The position numbers were made by a program, and so were the translations under genes. Shown piece after piece: positions 17,509 through 27,389 of a DNA stretch of 40,164 bases (its first letter is position 1; each line of letters starts with the position of its first letter). Where the stretch lies: contig CAMWNB010000021.1 of assembly GCA_947175495.1 (NCBI GenBank), positions 1-40,164 on the forward strand, given 5' to 3'. The DNA is from an uncultured Porphyromonadaceae bacterium (GTDB lineage Bacteria; Bacteroidota; Bacteroidia; Bacteroidales; Muribaculaceae). The notes below the pieces were generated by a model. It was not told where the DNA came from, searched no databases, and was given only the letters and a program-made list of their open reading frames with translations.

Positions 17509-19233
17509 ATGAGAAACGCCATTGCAATAGCCGCAACAGCAATCCTCGCCACAGCCTGCACGGCCACACACAAGAGTGCCGATCCCGTGCCCGGCACAGC
17601 TCTCTTCGAGAGTTTCAGCTACGAAGGAAACGACAGCATATATGCTGTCTGTCCGCTTGCGGACAGCGCGAGCTATCACAACCCCATCCTCCCGGGCTGG
17701 TATTCCGACCCCTCCCTGTGCACAAACGGAGAAGGCGACTATTTCCTGGTGACATCGACTTTCTGCTACTTCCCCGGCGTGCCCATCTTCCACAGCCGCG
17801 ACATGGTGAACTGGCGCCAGATCGGCCATGTGCTCAATCGCGAGAGCCAGCTTGAGAACTTCCCCGGACAGCACATCAGCGGCGGCATTTTCGCACCCGC
17901 AATCAGCTACAACCCCGCCAACAAAACATATTACATGATTACCACCAACGTTGGCGCGGGCAACTTCTTCGTAAAGACCACCGATCCTTTCTCGGGCGAA
18001 TGGAGCGATCCCATCTATCTGCCTGAAGTGCAGGGAATAGACCCCGCATTCTTCTTCGACGAGGACGGAAAGGGCTACATAGTCAACAACGACGACGCTC
18101 CCGACGGCAAACCGGAATACGCAGGCCACCGCACAGTGCGCGTCGTGGAATTCGACCCGGCCACCGACAAGTGTGTGGGCGAACGCAAAATTGTCGTCAA
18201 CAAGGGATGGCGTCCGCAGGACAAGCCCATCTGGTGCGAAGGCCCCCATATTTATAAAATCAACGGAGAGTACTATCTCATGACAGCCGAAGGAGGCACC
18301 GGCGACTGGCACAGCGAGGTTATATACCGCGGAAAGACGCCCTTCGGTCCCTATACCCCCTATGAGAATAATCCGATCCTTACCCAGCGCAACCTCGACC
18401 CCTCGCGCCCCAATCCCATCACATGCGCCGGCCATGCCGACCTGCTGCAGACTGCCGAAGGCGACTGGTGGGCAGTGTTCCTCGCATGCCGTCCCAACAA
18501 AGGCGGTTTCGAGAACCTCGGCCGCGAGACATTCATGCTGCCCGTCACCTGGACCGAAGACGGCTGGCCCATCATCAACCCCGACATGCAGCCCGTGGCC
18601 ATGACCGCACGCCGCGAAGGCGTGGCGCGCGACGACGCCAACCGCACATTCGGCAACTTCAAAGCCGAGGAGAGCTTTGACAGCACCAATCTCGCACAGA
18701 CCTGGATGACGCTGCGCACTCCTGCCACCGACCTCTACAGCCTCACCACCGTCCCCGGTCATCTCGCACTCGCGTGCGCGCCTGCAACAGCAGCCGAGAA
18801 AGGCACTCCCGCCTTCGTGGCTCGCCGCATCCAGCACCACACATTCACAGCCTCCACCCCCATGACATTCGTTCCCGACAGCGCATCTCAGGCAGCCGGC
18901 ATTCTCGTGTTCAAAGACGAGACGCACCAGTATTTTCTCGGCCGCGGCCTCGACGCACAGGGCAACGACATCGTGTTCGTAGACCGCACCAGTCCGGAAG
19001 GCTATGAGACAATCGGCAGCATTTCCATTGACCACTCGCTGCCCGCAGTGACCCTCCGCGTAAGCAGTCCCGACGGCCTCACCTACGACTTCGCCTGCTC
19101 CACCGACGGCGGCAAACAGTTCGACACCGTGGCCGAAGGAGTGGACGCCCGACACACCTCAACAGCGGCAGCCGGAGGATTCACCGGCACCACCGTGGGC
19201 CCGTACGCCACATCCATGCGCAATTCACATTAA
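17509..19233 (+). CDS. GH43 beta-xylosidase / arabinofuranosidase with C-terminal domain, lipoprotein
   Basis: A 574-residue GH43 enzyme and first gene of the plus-strand operon. The lipoprotein signal ends at Cys17 (ATAC); no acidic residues follow directly, so a periplasmic face is inferred. Catalytic residues are base Asp67 in GWYSDPSL, Asp178 in VQGIDPAFF and acid Glu244 in IWCEGPH, in the order usual for subfamily 12-type proteins. From about residue 370 a second beta-sandwich domain (GH43_C2-like) follows, which in relatives completes the active site. It likely removes arabinose or xylose from xylo-oligosaccharides, but the exact bond is not decidable here. The operon promoter module lies just before it; xusA follows after a 142-bp gap. 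Confidence 0.9.
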   Translation: MRNAIAIAATAILATACTATHKSADPVPGTALFESFSYEGNDSIYAVCPLADSASYHNPILPGWYSDPSLCTNGEGDYFLVTSTFCYFPGVPIFHSRDMVNWRQIGHVLNRESQLENFPGQHISGGIFAPAISYNPANKTYYMITTNVGAGNFFVKTTDPFSGEWSDPIYLPEVQGIDPAFFFDEDGKGYIVNNDDAPDGKPEYAGHRTVRVVEFDPATDKCVGERKIVVNKGWRPQDKPIWCEGPHIYKINGEYYLMTAEGGTGDWHSEVIYRGKTPFGPYTPYENNPILTQRNLDPSRPNPITCAGHADLLQTAEGDWWAVFLACRPNKGGFENLGRETFMLPVTWTEDGWPIINPDMQPVAMTARREGVARDDANRTFGNFKAEESFDSTNLAQTWMTLRTPATDLYSLTTVPGHLALACAPATAAEKGTPAFVARRIQHHTFTASTPMTFVPDSASQAAGILVFKDETHQYFLGRGLDAQGNDIVFVDRTSPEGYETIGSISIDHSLPAVTLRVSSPDGLTYDFACSTDGGKQFDTVAEGVDARHTSTAAAGGFTGTTVGPYATSMRNSH

Positions 19234-19375
19234 ATATATATACCAACACCAAAGAAATTATCTAAAACCGGAAAAACAGAAAAGAACTAAAACACCTGAA
19301 ACACTCATCTTGCCAACATCAAGAATGAAAGCACATTAAAATTCACTTAACCTGAACCAAACCAATCACCAACAC
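19234..19375 (+). other. A/C-rich leader between GH43 and xusA
   Basis: The stretch is poor in G and T, with many A-rich runs and no hairpin or T-tract that I can see. It holds no copy of the GTTAC module and no good TAnnTTTG box (the closest, TCATCTTG, matches six of eight positions), so xusA is probably transcribed from the GH43 promoter. An unstructured leader of this kind would favour strong translation of the SusC-like protein. Confidence 0.5.
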
Positions 19376-22300
19376 ATGGAAAATGTAAAGAAATTATTTC
19401 GATGCATTTCAGTGCTGACACTGATTCTGCTGTGCAGCGCCTTCTCGGCCCACGCAGAAAACGTGTCCGGTACTGTGGTCGACGATACGGGCGAACCCCT
19501 TATCGGCGTCAGCGTAATGCTCAAAGGCAAGAACGCCGGCGTGACCACCGACATTGACGGCCACTACACCATCCAGGTGCCCGACGTCAAGACCGCAACG
19601 CTCACATTCAGCTATGTGGGCATGGAAGCACAAGAAATCAAACTGAACGGCCGCAAGACCTTAGACGTAACACTTAAGCCCAACAGCAACTCTCTCGAAG
19701 AAGTGGTGGTAGTGGGCTACGGCCAGCAGAAAAAAGCATCTATAGTAGGCGCCATCACCCAGACCTCGGGCGCTGTGCTTGAGCGCGCTGCCGGCATCCA
19801 CGACATCGGCGCCGCCCTCACCGGCAACATGCCCGGTGTCGTCACCACCCAGTCGAGCGGTATGCCCGGCGACGAAGAGCCCCAGATTACCATCCGCGGT
19901 GCCTCTTCCTGGAACAGCTCGTCGCCTCTCGTGCTTGTCGACGGCATCGAGCGTCCCATGAGCTCTGTCGACATCAGCTCCGTCGAGTCCATCTCGGCTC
20001 TTAAAGATGCATCGGCCACTGCCGTCTATGGTGTGAAAGGCGCCAACGGCGTCATCCTCATCACCACCAAGCGCGGCACCGAAGGCAAAGCCAAGGTCGA
20101 CGTCGGCTTCACCGCCACCATGAAGACCATCTCACGCCTTCCCGACAAGTACGACTCCTACGACGCCCTCATGCTCCACAACCGTGTGATTGAGCACGAA
20201 CTCGCGCTCAGCCCTGCATCGTGGAGCTACCTCGTGCCCCAGGCCCGCATCAACAAATACCGCTACCGCACCTCTATCGAGGACATCGAGCGCTACCCCA
20301 ACATCGACTGGAAGGACGAACTCTTCAAGGACAATGCCATGAGCTACAACGCCTATGTAAACATCGCAGGCGGCACTAAATTCGTGCGCTACTACACGGC
20401 AGTGGACTTCGTGGATGAAGGCGACCTCTTCCGCAGCTTCGACTCCGACCGCGGTTTCAACACAGGCTTTGCCTACAACCGTCTGAACGTGCGCTCCAAC
20501 CTCGACTTCTCCATCACCCCCACCACCACCTTCAAGGTGAACGTGGCAGGCTCCAACTCGTCGCGCAAAACCCCGTTCAACAGCTCGGGCATGTACACCG
20601 TCGACTGGGGTGCAGCTCAGATTTGGGGTTCGGTCTACAGCACCGCACCCGACATCTTCATGCCGCAGTACAGCGACGGCGCCATCGGCTACTACCCGCT
20701 GAACGCCGCTCAGACCACCAACTCCGTGGGCAACATCCTCTCGGCCGGCACCATGCGCATGACCACCACCCGCATCAACACAGACTTCGTGCTTGAGCAG
20801 GACCTGAGCATGATCACAAAGGGTCTTAACTTCCGCGGCATGATTTCGTGGGACAACCTCTTCGTAGAGAGCAAACGCGGCATCGAGATTCCTTCAGGCG
20901 CCGCACGCAAGCGCAAATGGATCGATCCCGCCACCGGCGCCGTGCAGGAAGAACCCTACGACGGCCTCACCCACTTTGACTATCACACCGACCCCAGTCT
21001 CAACCAGCACTCGGGCGAAATCCAGAACGGCAATACCCAGCGCCACGTCAACTATCAGCTGCAACTCAACTGGGCACGCCAGTTCGACGGCAAGCACGAC
21101 GTTGGCGCCACAGGCGTATGGACCCGCCAGGAAGACGCCTACGGCAGTGAAATCCCCCGCTACCGCGAAGACTGGGTGTTCCGTACCACCTACAGCTTCG
21201 ACGGACGCTACATGATTGAATACAACGGTGCCTACAACGGCTCCGAGAAATTCGGCAAGGGCTACCGTTTCGGTTTCTTCAACTCCGGTGCCATCGGCTG
21301 GCGCATCAGTGGCGAACCTTTCTTCAAGGCTCTCCTGCCCTACGTCAACAACCTGAAAATCCGCGCCAGCTATGGTGAAATCGGTGACGACACCGGCGAC
21401 CGCTGGCTCTACATGGACCAGTGGGCCTTTGGCGGCAACGCAATTGTCGACGGCTCCGCACGTCCCGGCAACACCAGCCCCTACTCCTTCTACTACCAGA
21501 CCATGATGGGCAACCCCGACGCACACTGGGAGAAGGTGACCAAGATGAACCTCGGCATCGACTACGGCTTCCTCAACGACATGTTCGCGGGCTCCGTGGA
21601 AATCTTCAAGGACAAGCGAAAAGACATCCTCGTAAAGGGCTCCGACCGCTCCGTGCCCAGCTACTTCGGCGGCAGCGCTCCCACGGCCAACCTCGGCCGT
21701 GCCGAGAGCCAGGGTTTTGAAGTTGAACTGCGCTTCAACTATCCCATCAACCGCGACATGCGCGTATGGGCCAACCTCAACATGACGCACGCCAAGAACA
21801 AGATCATCGACCGCGACGATCCCCAGCTCAAGCCCGACTACCTCAAGCAGGCCGGCTACGCCATCGGGCAGTACCGCTCACATATCGACGCAGGCTTCCT
21901 CAACAACTACGACATGATCTACGGCGCGCCCGCGTTCAGTGAGCTCAACGACCAGCGTCTCCCGGGCGACTACTACATCGTCGACTTCAACGGCGACGGC
22001 GTTGTCGACGCCGACGACCAGGCTCCCTACGGCTACACCGAAACTCCGCAGAACACCTATAACGCCACCCTCGGCTTCGAGTGGAAGGGCTTCAGCGTGT
22101 TCGCGCAGTTCTACGGCGTCACCGGCGTAAGCCGCACCGTCGACCTGCGCAGCTTCGAGAACCAGATGAACAATGCCTACGACCTGCACCGCGACTGGTG
22201 GGCCGCCGACGGCTCGGGCGACATGCTATATCCCCGCTGGCTCTCCACTCCCAACAGCAACGCCTACGGCACACAATGGATTTACGACGGCTCCTACATC

Positions 22301-22507
22301 CGCCTGAAGAACGTGGAAATAGCCTACACCTGGAACGCCGGCTGGATCAAGAAGCTCGGCCTGACCAACCTCAAGGTCTACCTTAACGGCAACAACCTGT
22401 GGCTCTGGACCCGCATGCCCGACGACCGCGAGAGCAACTACGGCTACGCCGCTTCGGCCTATCCGACAACCCGCCGTTTCAACCTCGGCGTGAAGTTCTC
22501 ACTCTAA
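19376..22507 (+). CDS. xusA: SusC-like TonB-dependent transporter, first xylan pair
   Basis: A 1043-residue outer-membrane TonB-dependent channel that imports xylan oligosaccharides together with its SusD partner. Order: signal peptide ending AHA (about residue 26); carboxypeptidase-regulatory-like domain (VSGTVVDDTGEPLIGVSV, about 29-105); TonB-box-like LEEVVVVGYG; plug with the RGASSWNSSSPLVLVDG block and TAVYGVKGANGVILITTKRG; then a 22-strand barrel ending in FNLGVKFSL with the terminal aromatic residue. Gene order (SusC, SusD, SusC, SusD, unknown, GH10) equals the xusA-E/xyn10 core reported for Prevotella and Bacteroides xylan users, so the symbol is given by synteny and context. xusB begins 4 bp after its stop. 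Confidence 0.93.
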   Translation: MENVKKLFRCISVLTLILLCSAFSAHAENVSGTVVDDTGEPLIGVSVMLKGKNAGVTTDIDGHYTIQVPDVKTATLTFSYVGMEAQEIKLNGRKTLDVTLKPNSNSLEEVVVVGYGQQKKASIVGAITQTSGAVLERAAGIHDIGAALTGNMPGVVTTQSSGMPGDEEPQITIRGASSWNSSSPLVLVDGIERPMSSVDISSVESISALKDASATAVYGVKGANGVILITTKRGTEGKAKVDVGFTATMKTISRLPDKYDSYDALMLHNRVIEHELALSPASWSYLVPQARINKYRYRTSIEDIERYPNIDWKDELFKDNAMSYNAYVNIAGGTKFVRYYTAVDFVDEGDLFRSFDSDRGFNTGFAYNRLNVRSNLDFSITPTTTFKVNVAGSNSSRKTPFNSSGMYTVDWGAAQIWGSVYSTAPDIFMPQYSDGAIGYYPLNAAQTTNSVGNILSAGTMRMTTTRINTDFVLEQDLSMITKGLNFRGMISWDNLFVESKRGIEIPSGAARKRKWIDPATGAVQEEPYDGLTHFDYHTDPSLNQHSGEIQNGNTQRHVNYQLQLNWARQFDGKHDVGATGVWTRQEDAYGSEIPRYREDWVFRTTYSFDGRYMIEYNGAYNGSEKFGKGYRFGFFNSGAIGWRISGEPFFKALLPYVNNLKIRASYGEIGDDTGDRWLYMDQWAFGGNAIVDGSARPGNTSPYSFYYQTMMGNPDAHWEKVTKMNLGIDYGFLNDMFAGSVEIFKDKRKDILVKGSDRSVPSYFGGSAPTANLGRAESQGFEVELRFNYPINRDMRVWANLNMTHAKNKIIDRDDPQLKPDYLKQAGYAIGQYRSHIDAGFLNNYDMIYGAPAFSELNDQRLPGDYYIVDFNGDGVVDADDQAPYGYTETPQNTYNATLGFEWKGFSVFAQFYGVTGVSRTVDLRSFENQMNNAYDLHRDWWAADGSGDMLYPRWLSTPNSNAYGTQWIYDGSYIRLKNVEIAYTWNAGWIKKLGLTNLKVYLNGNNLWLWTRMPDDRESNYGYAASAYPTTRRFNLGVKFSL

Positions 22508-22511
22508 CATC

Positions 22512-24476
22512 ATGAAAGCAATGAAACTCAAAATATCCACATTCATCACCTGCGCCGCTATGGCTCTCGCCGGCGGCACGATGCTGACGTCCTGCGAAGA
22601 CTACCTCGACAAGGACCCGGACTCCACGGTCGACTCCAAGGATGCCTTCAAGGACTTCACCAACTTCCAGGGCTATATTGAGGAGATTTACAACTGCGTG
22701 CCCAACAAGAACATCCACTACTGGACATGCACCTGGAACCTCGGCGACGACGAGTGGCTGGTGCCCAACGGCAACTGGCACATGCTCCACCAGGTGGACC
22801 TCGGCAACTTCTGGGCATGGCAGGACGGCACGCTCGGACAGCCCGGCTTCTGGTTCGACAAGAGCGCCGACCGCCTCGATCCCCGCAACACCGACCAGTC
22901 CAGCCACGCTCTCTACGGCCACGCATGGTACTGCATCCGCAAATGCAACCTCGGCCTCGAAAGCCTCGACAACTTCGTCGGCACCGATGAGGAGCGCCGC
23001 TTCATCCGCGGCCAGTTGCTCTTCTTCCGCGCATGGTGGCACTTCGAGATGATGCAGTTCCTCGGCGGACTGCCCTACCTCGACCGCACCATCCCCGCAA
23101 GCGAAAGCCCCACCGAGCAGCGTCTCAGCTTCCAGGAAGCAGCCGACAAGTGCGCCGCCGACTTCCGCGAGGCCGCCGACCTTCTGCCCATCAACTGGGA
23201 CAACACCACCACCGGCAAGAAGACCGTAGGCCACAACGATTTCCGCATCAACAAAATCATGGCTCTCGGCTACCTCGGCAAGAGCCTTCTCTGGGCCGGC
23301 TCGCCCCTGATGGAGAACGGTGCCCAGACCGGCGGCGGCATGACCTACAACTATAACGCCCAGTACTGCGAGCGCGCAGCCAAGGCCTTCGGCGAACTCC
23401 TCACCCTCGTGGAGAGCGGCCAGACCCAGTACGCTCTTGCAGAGTTCAACTACAAGAACGTCTACAACCACGAGAAGGCCGACGACGCCACCACCTGCTA
23501 CAGCGACATTTTCTGGAGCTCCCGCAACCAGGGCCGCGTGCCCGGCAGCACCGAGTCCATCTTCCGCGGCGGCACGGTGGCATGGGGTAACGGCGGAAGC
23601 AATTCCTATGTGCGTTACAACTACTCCCGCACCTTCTGCCCCAACAAACTCGCCGGCGGCGCCGACAACCTCGTGCACCATCCTACTGCCAACTACGTCG
23701 AGAACTACGGCATGGCCAACGGCCTTCCCCTCGACGATCCCGACTCCGAATGGGACATCAACCGCCCCTTCAAGGACCGCGACCCCCGCTTCTACCACGA
23801 CATCGTGTTCGACGGCTTCAAATACGTCAACGGCGCACGCGAAACCATGAAGTACGCTTCGCTCTACACCGGCGGCGACTATCGCGAGACCACCTCGGGC
23901 AGCTCTACAGGCTACCTCTATCAGAAACTCGTGCCCCACACCTGCAACGACACCGACGAAGCCGACGGCTACGGCATCAACCCCAACGCCGACGTGCCCT
24001 ACATGCGTCTGGCCGACATCTATCTGATGTACGCCGAAGCAGTCGGAGCTGCCAGCGGAGCCTCCGGCAAGAGCGACAACTACTCGCGCACTGCCGTCGA
24101 TGCCGTCAACGTGATCCGCGACCGCTGCGGCGCCGGCCATGTGGCCACCAAGTTCACCGCCAGCCGCGAGCGCTTCCTCGACGAAGTGCGCCGCGAACGC
24201 GCCGTCGAGCTCTCTTTCGAGGGACTTCGCTTCAACGACCTGCAGCGCTGGCTGCTGCTCACCGAGCCCAAGTACACGCTCAAGACCTCCCACGAGTTCA
24301 TCCGCGTGGAAGACGACAAGTTCTACGAGGACAACGACCCCGCCGAAGCACGCGTGGCCGAATTCCACACCGAGCCCGTGTTCCAGCGCGCATTCACAGC
24401 CAAGCACTACTGGTTCCCGCTCAAGAAGAACGACACCCAGATGTACGTAGGCTTCGAGCAGAACCCCGGATGGTAA
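22512..24476 (+). CDS. xusB: SusD-like xylan-binding lipoprotein, first pair
   Basis: A 654-residue RagB/SusD family lipoprotein that caps the XusA channel at the cell surface. The lipobox LTSC places the lipid on Cys28, followed by EDYLDKDPD, an acidic stretch like the surface-export signal of Bacteroidetes lipoproteins. Family features are the helical TPR-like repeats, FIRGQLLFFRAWWHFEMMQFLGGLPYLDR, and the C-terminal ERFLDEVRRERAVELSFEGLRFNDLQRW block. Two starts are possible, 22512 or 22521; both leave a good signal peptide, and the first lies 4 bp after xusA. Substrate specificity is inferred from the locus. Confidence 0.92.
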   Translation: MKAMKLKISTFITCAAMALAGGTMLTSCEDYLDKDPDSTVDSKDAFKDFTNFQGYIEEIYNCVPNKNIHYWTCTWNLGDDEWLVPNGNWHMLHQVDLGNFWAWQDGTLGQPGFWFDKSADRLDPRNTDQSSHALYGHAWYCIRKCNLGLESLDNFVGTDEERRFIRGQLLFFRAWWHFEMMQFLGGLPYLDRTIPASESPTEQRLSFQEAADKCAADFREAADLLPINWDNTTTGKKTVGHNDFRINKIMALGYLGKSLLWAGSPLMENGAQTGGGMTYNYNAQYCERAAKAFGELLTLVESGQTQYALAEFNYKNVYNHEKADDATTCYSDIFWSSRNQGRVPGSTESIFRGGTVAWGNGGSNSYVRYNYSRTFCPNKLAGGADNLVHHPTANYVENYGMANGLPLDDPDSEWDINRPFKDRDPRFYHDIVFDGFKYVNGARETMKYASLYTGGDYRETTSGSSTGYLYQKLVPHTCNDTDEADGYGINPNADVPYMRLADIYLMYAEAVGAASGASGKSDNYSRTAVDAVNVIRDRCGAGHVATKFTASRERFLDEVRRERAVELSFEGLRFNDLQRWLLLTEPKYTLKTSHEFIRVEDDKFYEDNDPAEARVAEFHTEPVFQRAFTAKHYWFPLKKNDTQMYVGFEQNPGW

Positions 24477-24521
24477 TCCTCTTTCCTAATTTCTAATCAT
24501 CAGAATATCACATTTCAATAT

Positions 24522-27374
24522 ATGATACCGACACAGAAAAAAGCCTTGATCGTGCTGATGGGCGCCGTCTGCCTCCTGCCTGCAAAGGCCGGTGCGGCCA
24601 CGGCCGATACCGACAGCGTCGGCAAGGACCTTCACACGGAAGCCACTTTCCGCGAGGCCGCTCCCAGCGACATCGTAGGCGGCATCTCCGTCGTGAACGT
24701 AGAAGAGAACCAGAAGAAAGACCACACCTTCGGCATTCTCGATAACATGCAGGGCTTCGTCAGCGGCTGGAACGGCGCATCGCTATGGGCCATGGACGGC
24801 GACAACGACGGCGGCTACCTCGTGCTTGTGGACGGCGTGCCCCGCAGCGCCGGCGACGTGCTCCCCAGCGAAGTTAAGGAAATGACATTCCTGAAAAGCG
24901 CCGCAGCCACCGTGCTCTACGGCAGCCGCGCAGCCAAGGGCGCAATCCTCATCACCACCAAACACGGCGAGGACAAGCCTCTGAGCATCTCCGTCAACGC
25001 CAACGCCGGCTGGAACGTAGCAAAGAGCTATCCCGAATATCTCGGCTCCGCCGAGTACATGACCATGTACAACCAGGCACGCTCGCTCGACAACCTCGAT
25101 GCCACCTACAGCCTCACCGACATCTACAAGACGGCCTCCGGCGTAAACCCCTACCGCTATCCCAACGTTGACTTCTACAACGACGAATTCATCGGCAAGG
25201 TGAAGAACCGCTACGACGTCACCGCCCAGATCAGCGGCGGCAACAAGCGCGCCCGCTACTACACCAACATCTCGTATTTCTACGAAGACGACGTGTTCAA
25301 GGTAGGCGAAGCCAAGGACAACAACATCAACCGCTTCAGCGTGCGCGGCAATGTGGACGTGGACATCACCGACTGGCTCGCAGCTCACGTCGGCACATAC
25401 ACCACCTTCTACAACTCGCGCGAAGGTCACAGCCTCGACGGCAACAACTACTGGCAGACAGCCTCGACGTTCCGTCCCAACCGCATCTCCCCGCTCATTC
25501 CCCTGAGCATGATCGACCCCAACGCCCTCGCAGCCCTCGAGCTCGTAGGCGGTACGAGCAACATCATCGACGGCAAGTACTTCCTGAGCGGAACCAACAT
25601 CGACAACAAGAACATTTTCGCCAACTACTACGCCGGCGGCTATAACAAGCACACCGCACGCAACTTCCAGTTCAACGCAGGCATCGACATCAACCTCGCC
25701 CGTCTGCTCAAGGGTCTTACCTTCCACACGCAGTTCGCCACCGACTACCAGACGTCGTACAACACCGCGTTCAACAACGAGTATGCAGTGTTCATCCCCA
25801 CCTGGAGCAACTACGCCGGCAACGACCTCATCGTCGACCTCGTGCAGGAAGGCATCGACAAGAAGAGCGGCGTGCAGAACGTCAGCAACAGCACGGACAA
25901 CCAGACCATCAGCTTCAACGCCGACTTCAGCTACCGCAACACCTTTAACAAGGTGCACAACGTCGACGCCATGATCCTGGCGTCCGGCTGGCAGCAGACC
26001 CTCACGGGTGTCTACCACCGCACCAGCAACGTCAACCTGGGCTTCCGCGCCGCCTACGACTACGCCGGACGCTACTTCGCCGACTTCCAGGCTGCCGTGG
26101 TTCATTCCGCCAAGCTGGCTCCCGGCCATCGCACCGCCTTCTCACCCTCGCTCACTCTGGGCTGGCGCATGAAAGACGACCTGTTCCGTGAGAGCACCGC
26201 TGTCGACGATCTCTCGATCAGCGCCAGCGGCAGCATCGTGCACAGCGACCTCGACATCACCGACTACTACATGTGGCGCGGAGCCTACGTGCCCGGCGGC
26301 TGGTTCAGCTGGGGCGACAAAGGCGGAGCAGCAGCCTACTATCCCGAACGCGGCGAGAACCTCGACCTCACGTTCATCAAGCGCAAGGAATTCAGCGCCA
26401 CCGTCAAGGGCTCCTTCTTCCAGCGCATGATCAACGCCCACGTCGATTTCTTCGTCAACGAGATGAGCGGCCTGCTCGTCAACCCGAGCGCCAACACCAA
26501 GTACCCCGACCATCTCTCCACCTACTATCCCGCAGCCAGCTTCGTGCCCTATGTCAACTACAATGCCAACCGCCGCATGGGCCTTGACTTCGCCATCGAC
26601 TGGAACAAGCGTTTCGGCGACGTAGGCGTGCAGGTGGGTGTGGTGGGCACATGGTACGACACCAAAGCCACACGCCGCGACGAAAACAACGAGTACGCCT
26701 ATCAGAACCGCGAAGGCACGCCCATCGACGGCCTCTGGGGCTACCAGAACGCCGGCTTCTTCCAGGATGCCGCCGACATCGAGGCGTGGCCCGACCAGAG
26801 CGCCCTCGGAGGCGAATCACAGCCCGGCGACATCAAGTACATAGACCAAAACGGCGACAAGGTGATCGACTCCAAGGACCAGGTGTACCTCGGCAAGGCC
26901 GGATGGTACGGTTCGCCCTTCATGCTCGGCCTCAACCTCACTCTCAACTACAAGGGCTTCACGCTCTTCGCCCTCGGCACAGGCAACTGGGGCGGCCACG
27001 GCTCGCTGGCCGGCAACAGCTACTACTACGCCACCGGCACAGAGAAATACTCCTCCGAGATGCGCAACGCATGGAACGGCACCAACGCCGCCACCGCCAC
27101 CCTGCCCCGTCTCACCACCGGCGACGGCGCCGCCAACAAGGTGGCCTCCGACTTCTGGATCTACTCGACCGACGCGTTCCGCCTGGCCAAGGTCCAGCTC
27201 ACCTACGACATGCCCGAATCGCTCATGAAGAAATGCTTCCTCAGCGGCGCTTCCATCTACGTCAGCGGCAACAACCTCTTCACCTTCGGCAAGAACCGCA
27301 AGATTCTCGACCGCAACATCGGCTCGGCTCCCGCCTACCGCCTGTTCAACGTAGGTCTTACCGTCAAGATTTAA
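24522..27374 (+). CDS. xusC: SusC-like TonB-dependent transporter, second pair, lacking the N-terminal regulatory domain
   Basis: A 950-residue SusC family outer-membrane channel. After the signal peptide (MIPTQKKALIVLMGAVCLLPAKAGA) it goes almost directly to the plug region (FGILDNMQGFVSGWNGASLW, then TVLYGSRAAKGAILITTKHG). The usual carboxypeptidase-regulatory-like domain present in XusA is missing, and no clear EEVVVVGYG-type TonB box is seen. The barrel is complete and ends in LFNVGLTVKI. As part of the xus core it should import xylan fragments with XusD, perhaps of a different size or decoration than XusA/B. It starts 45 bp after xusB; the gap has no terminator. Confidence 0.9.
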   Translation: MIPTQKKALIVLMGAVCLLPAKAGAATADTDSVGKDLHTEATFREAAPSDIVGGISVVNVEENQKKDHTFGILDNMQGFVSGWNGASLWAMDGDNDGGYLVLVDGVPRSAGDVLPSEVKEMTFLKSAAATVLYGSRAAKGAILITTKHGEDKPLSISVNANAGWNVAKSYPEYLGSAEYMTMYNQARSLDNLDATYSLTDIYKTASGVNPYRYPNVDFYNDEFIGKVKNRYDVTAQISGGNKRARYYTNISYFYEDDVFKVGEAKDNNINRFSVRGNVDVDITDWLAAHVGTYTTFYNSREGHSLDGNNYWQTASTFRPNRISPLIPLSMIDPNALAALELVGGTSNIIDGKYFLSGTNIDNKNIFANYYAGGYNKHTARNFQFNAGIDINLARLLKGLTFHTQFATDYQTSYNTAFNNEYAVFIPTWSNYAGNDLIVDLVQEGIDKKSGVQNVSNSTDNQTISFNADFSYRNTFNKVHNVDAMILASGWQQTLTGVYHRTSNVNLGFRAAYDYAGRYFADFQAAVVHSAKLAPGHRTAFSPSLTLGWRMKDDLFRESTAVDDLSISASGSIVHSDLDITDYYMWRGAYVPGGWFSWGDKGGAAAYYPERGENLDLTFIKRKEFSATVKGSFFQRMINAHVDFFVNEMSGLLVNPSANTKYPDHLSTYYPAASFVPYVNYNANRRMGLDFAIDWNKRFGDVGVQVGVVGTWYDTKATRRDENNEYAYQNREGTPIDGLWGYQNAGFFQDAADIEAWPDQSALGGESQPGDIKYIDQNGDKVIDSKDQVYLGKAGWYGSPFMLGLNLTLNYKGFTLFALGTGNWGGHGSLAGNSYYYATGTEKYSSEMRNAWNGTNAATATLPRLTTGDGAANKVASDFWIYSTDAFRLAKVQLTYDMPESLMKKCFLSGASIYVSGNNLFTFGKNRKILDRNIGSAPAYRLFNVGLTVKI

Positions 27375-27389
27375 ACCTCGCTAAGCACT

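Noticed and set aside
17485-19155. Open frame of 556 codons on the minus strand opposite the GH43 gene, and similar long frames opposite xusB (22479-24407) and xyn10C (30489-32609)
   Set aside because: They are Val/Ala/Gly-rich with no family motif and lie opposite well-identified genes; high GC at third codon positions produces them.
19325-19339. Four-codon open frame in the leader of xusA (ATG AAA GCA CAT TAA)
   Set aside because: Too short to distinguish from chance; no ribosome-binding context or rare-codon pattern supports an attenuator.
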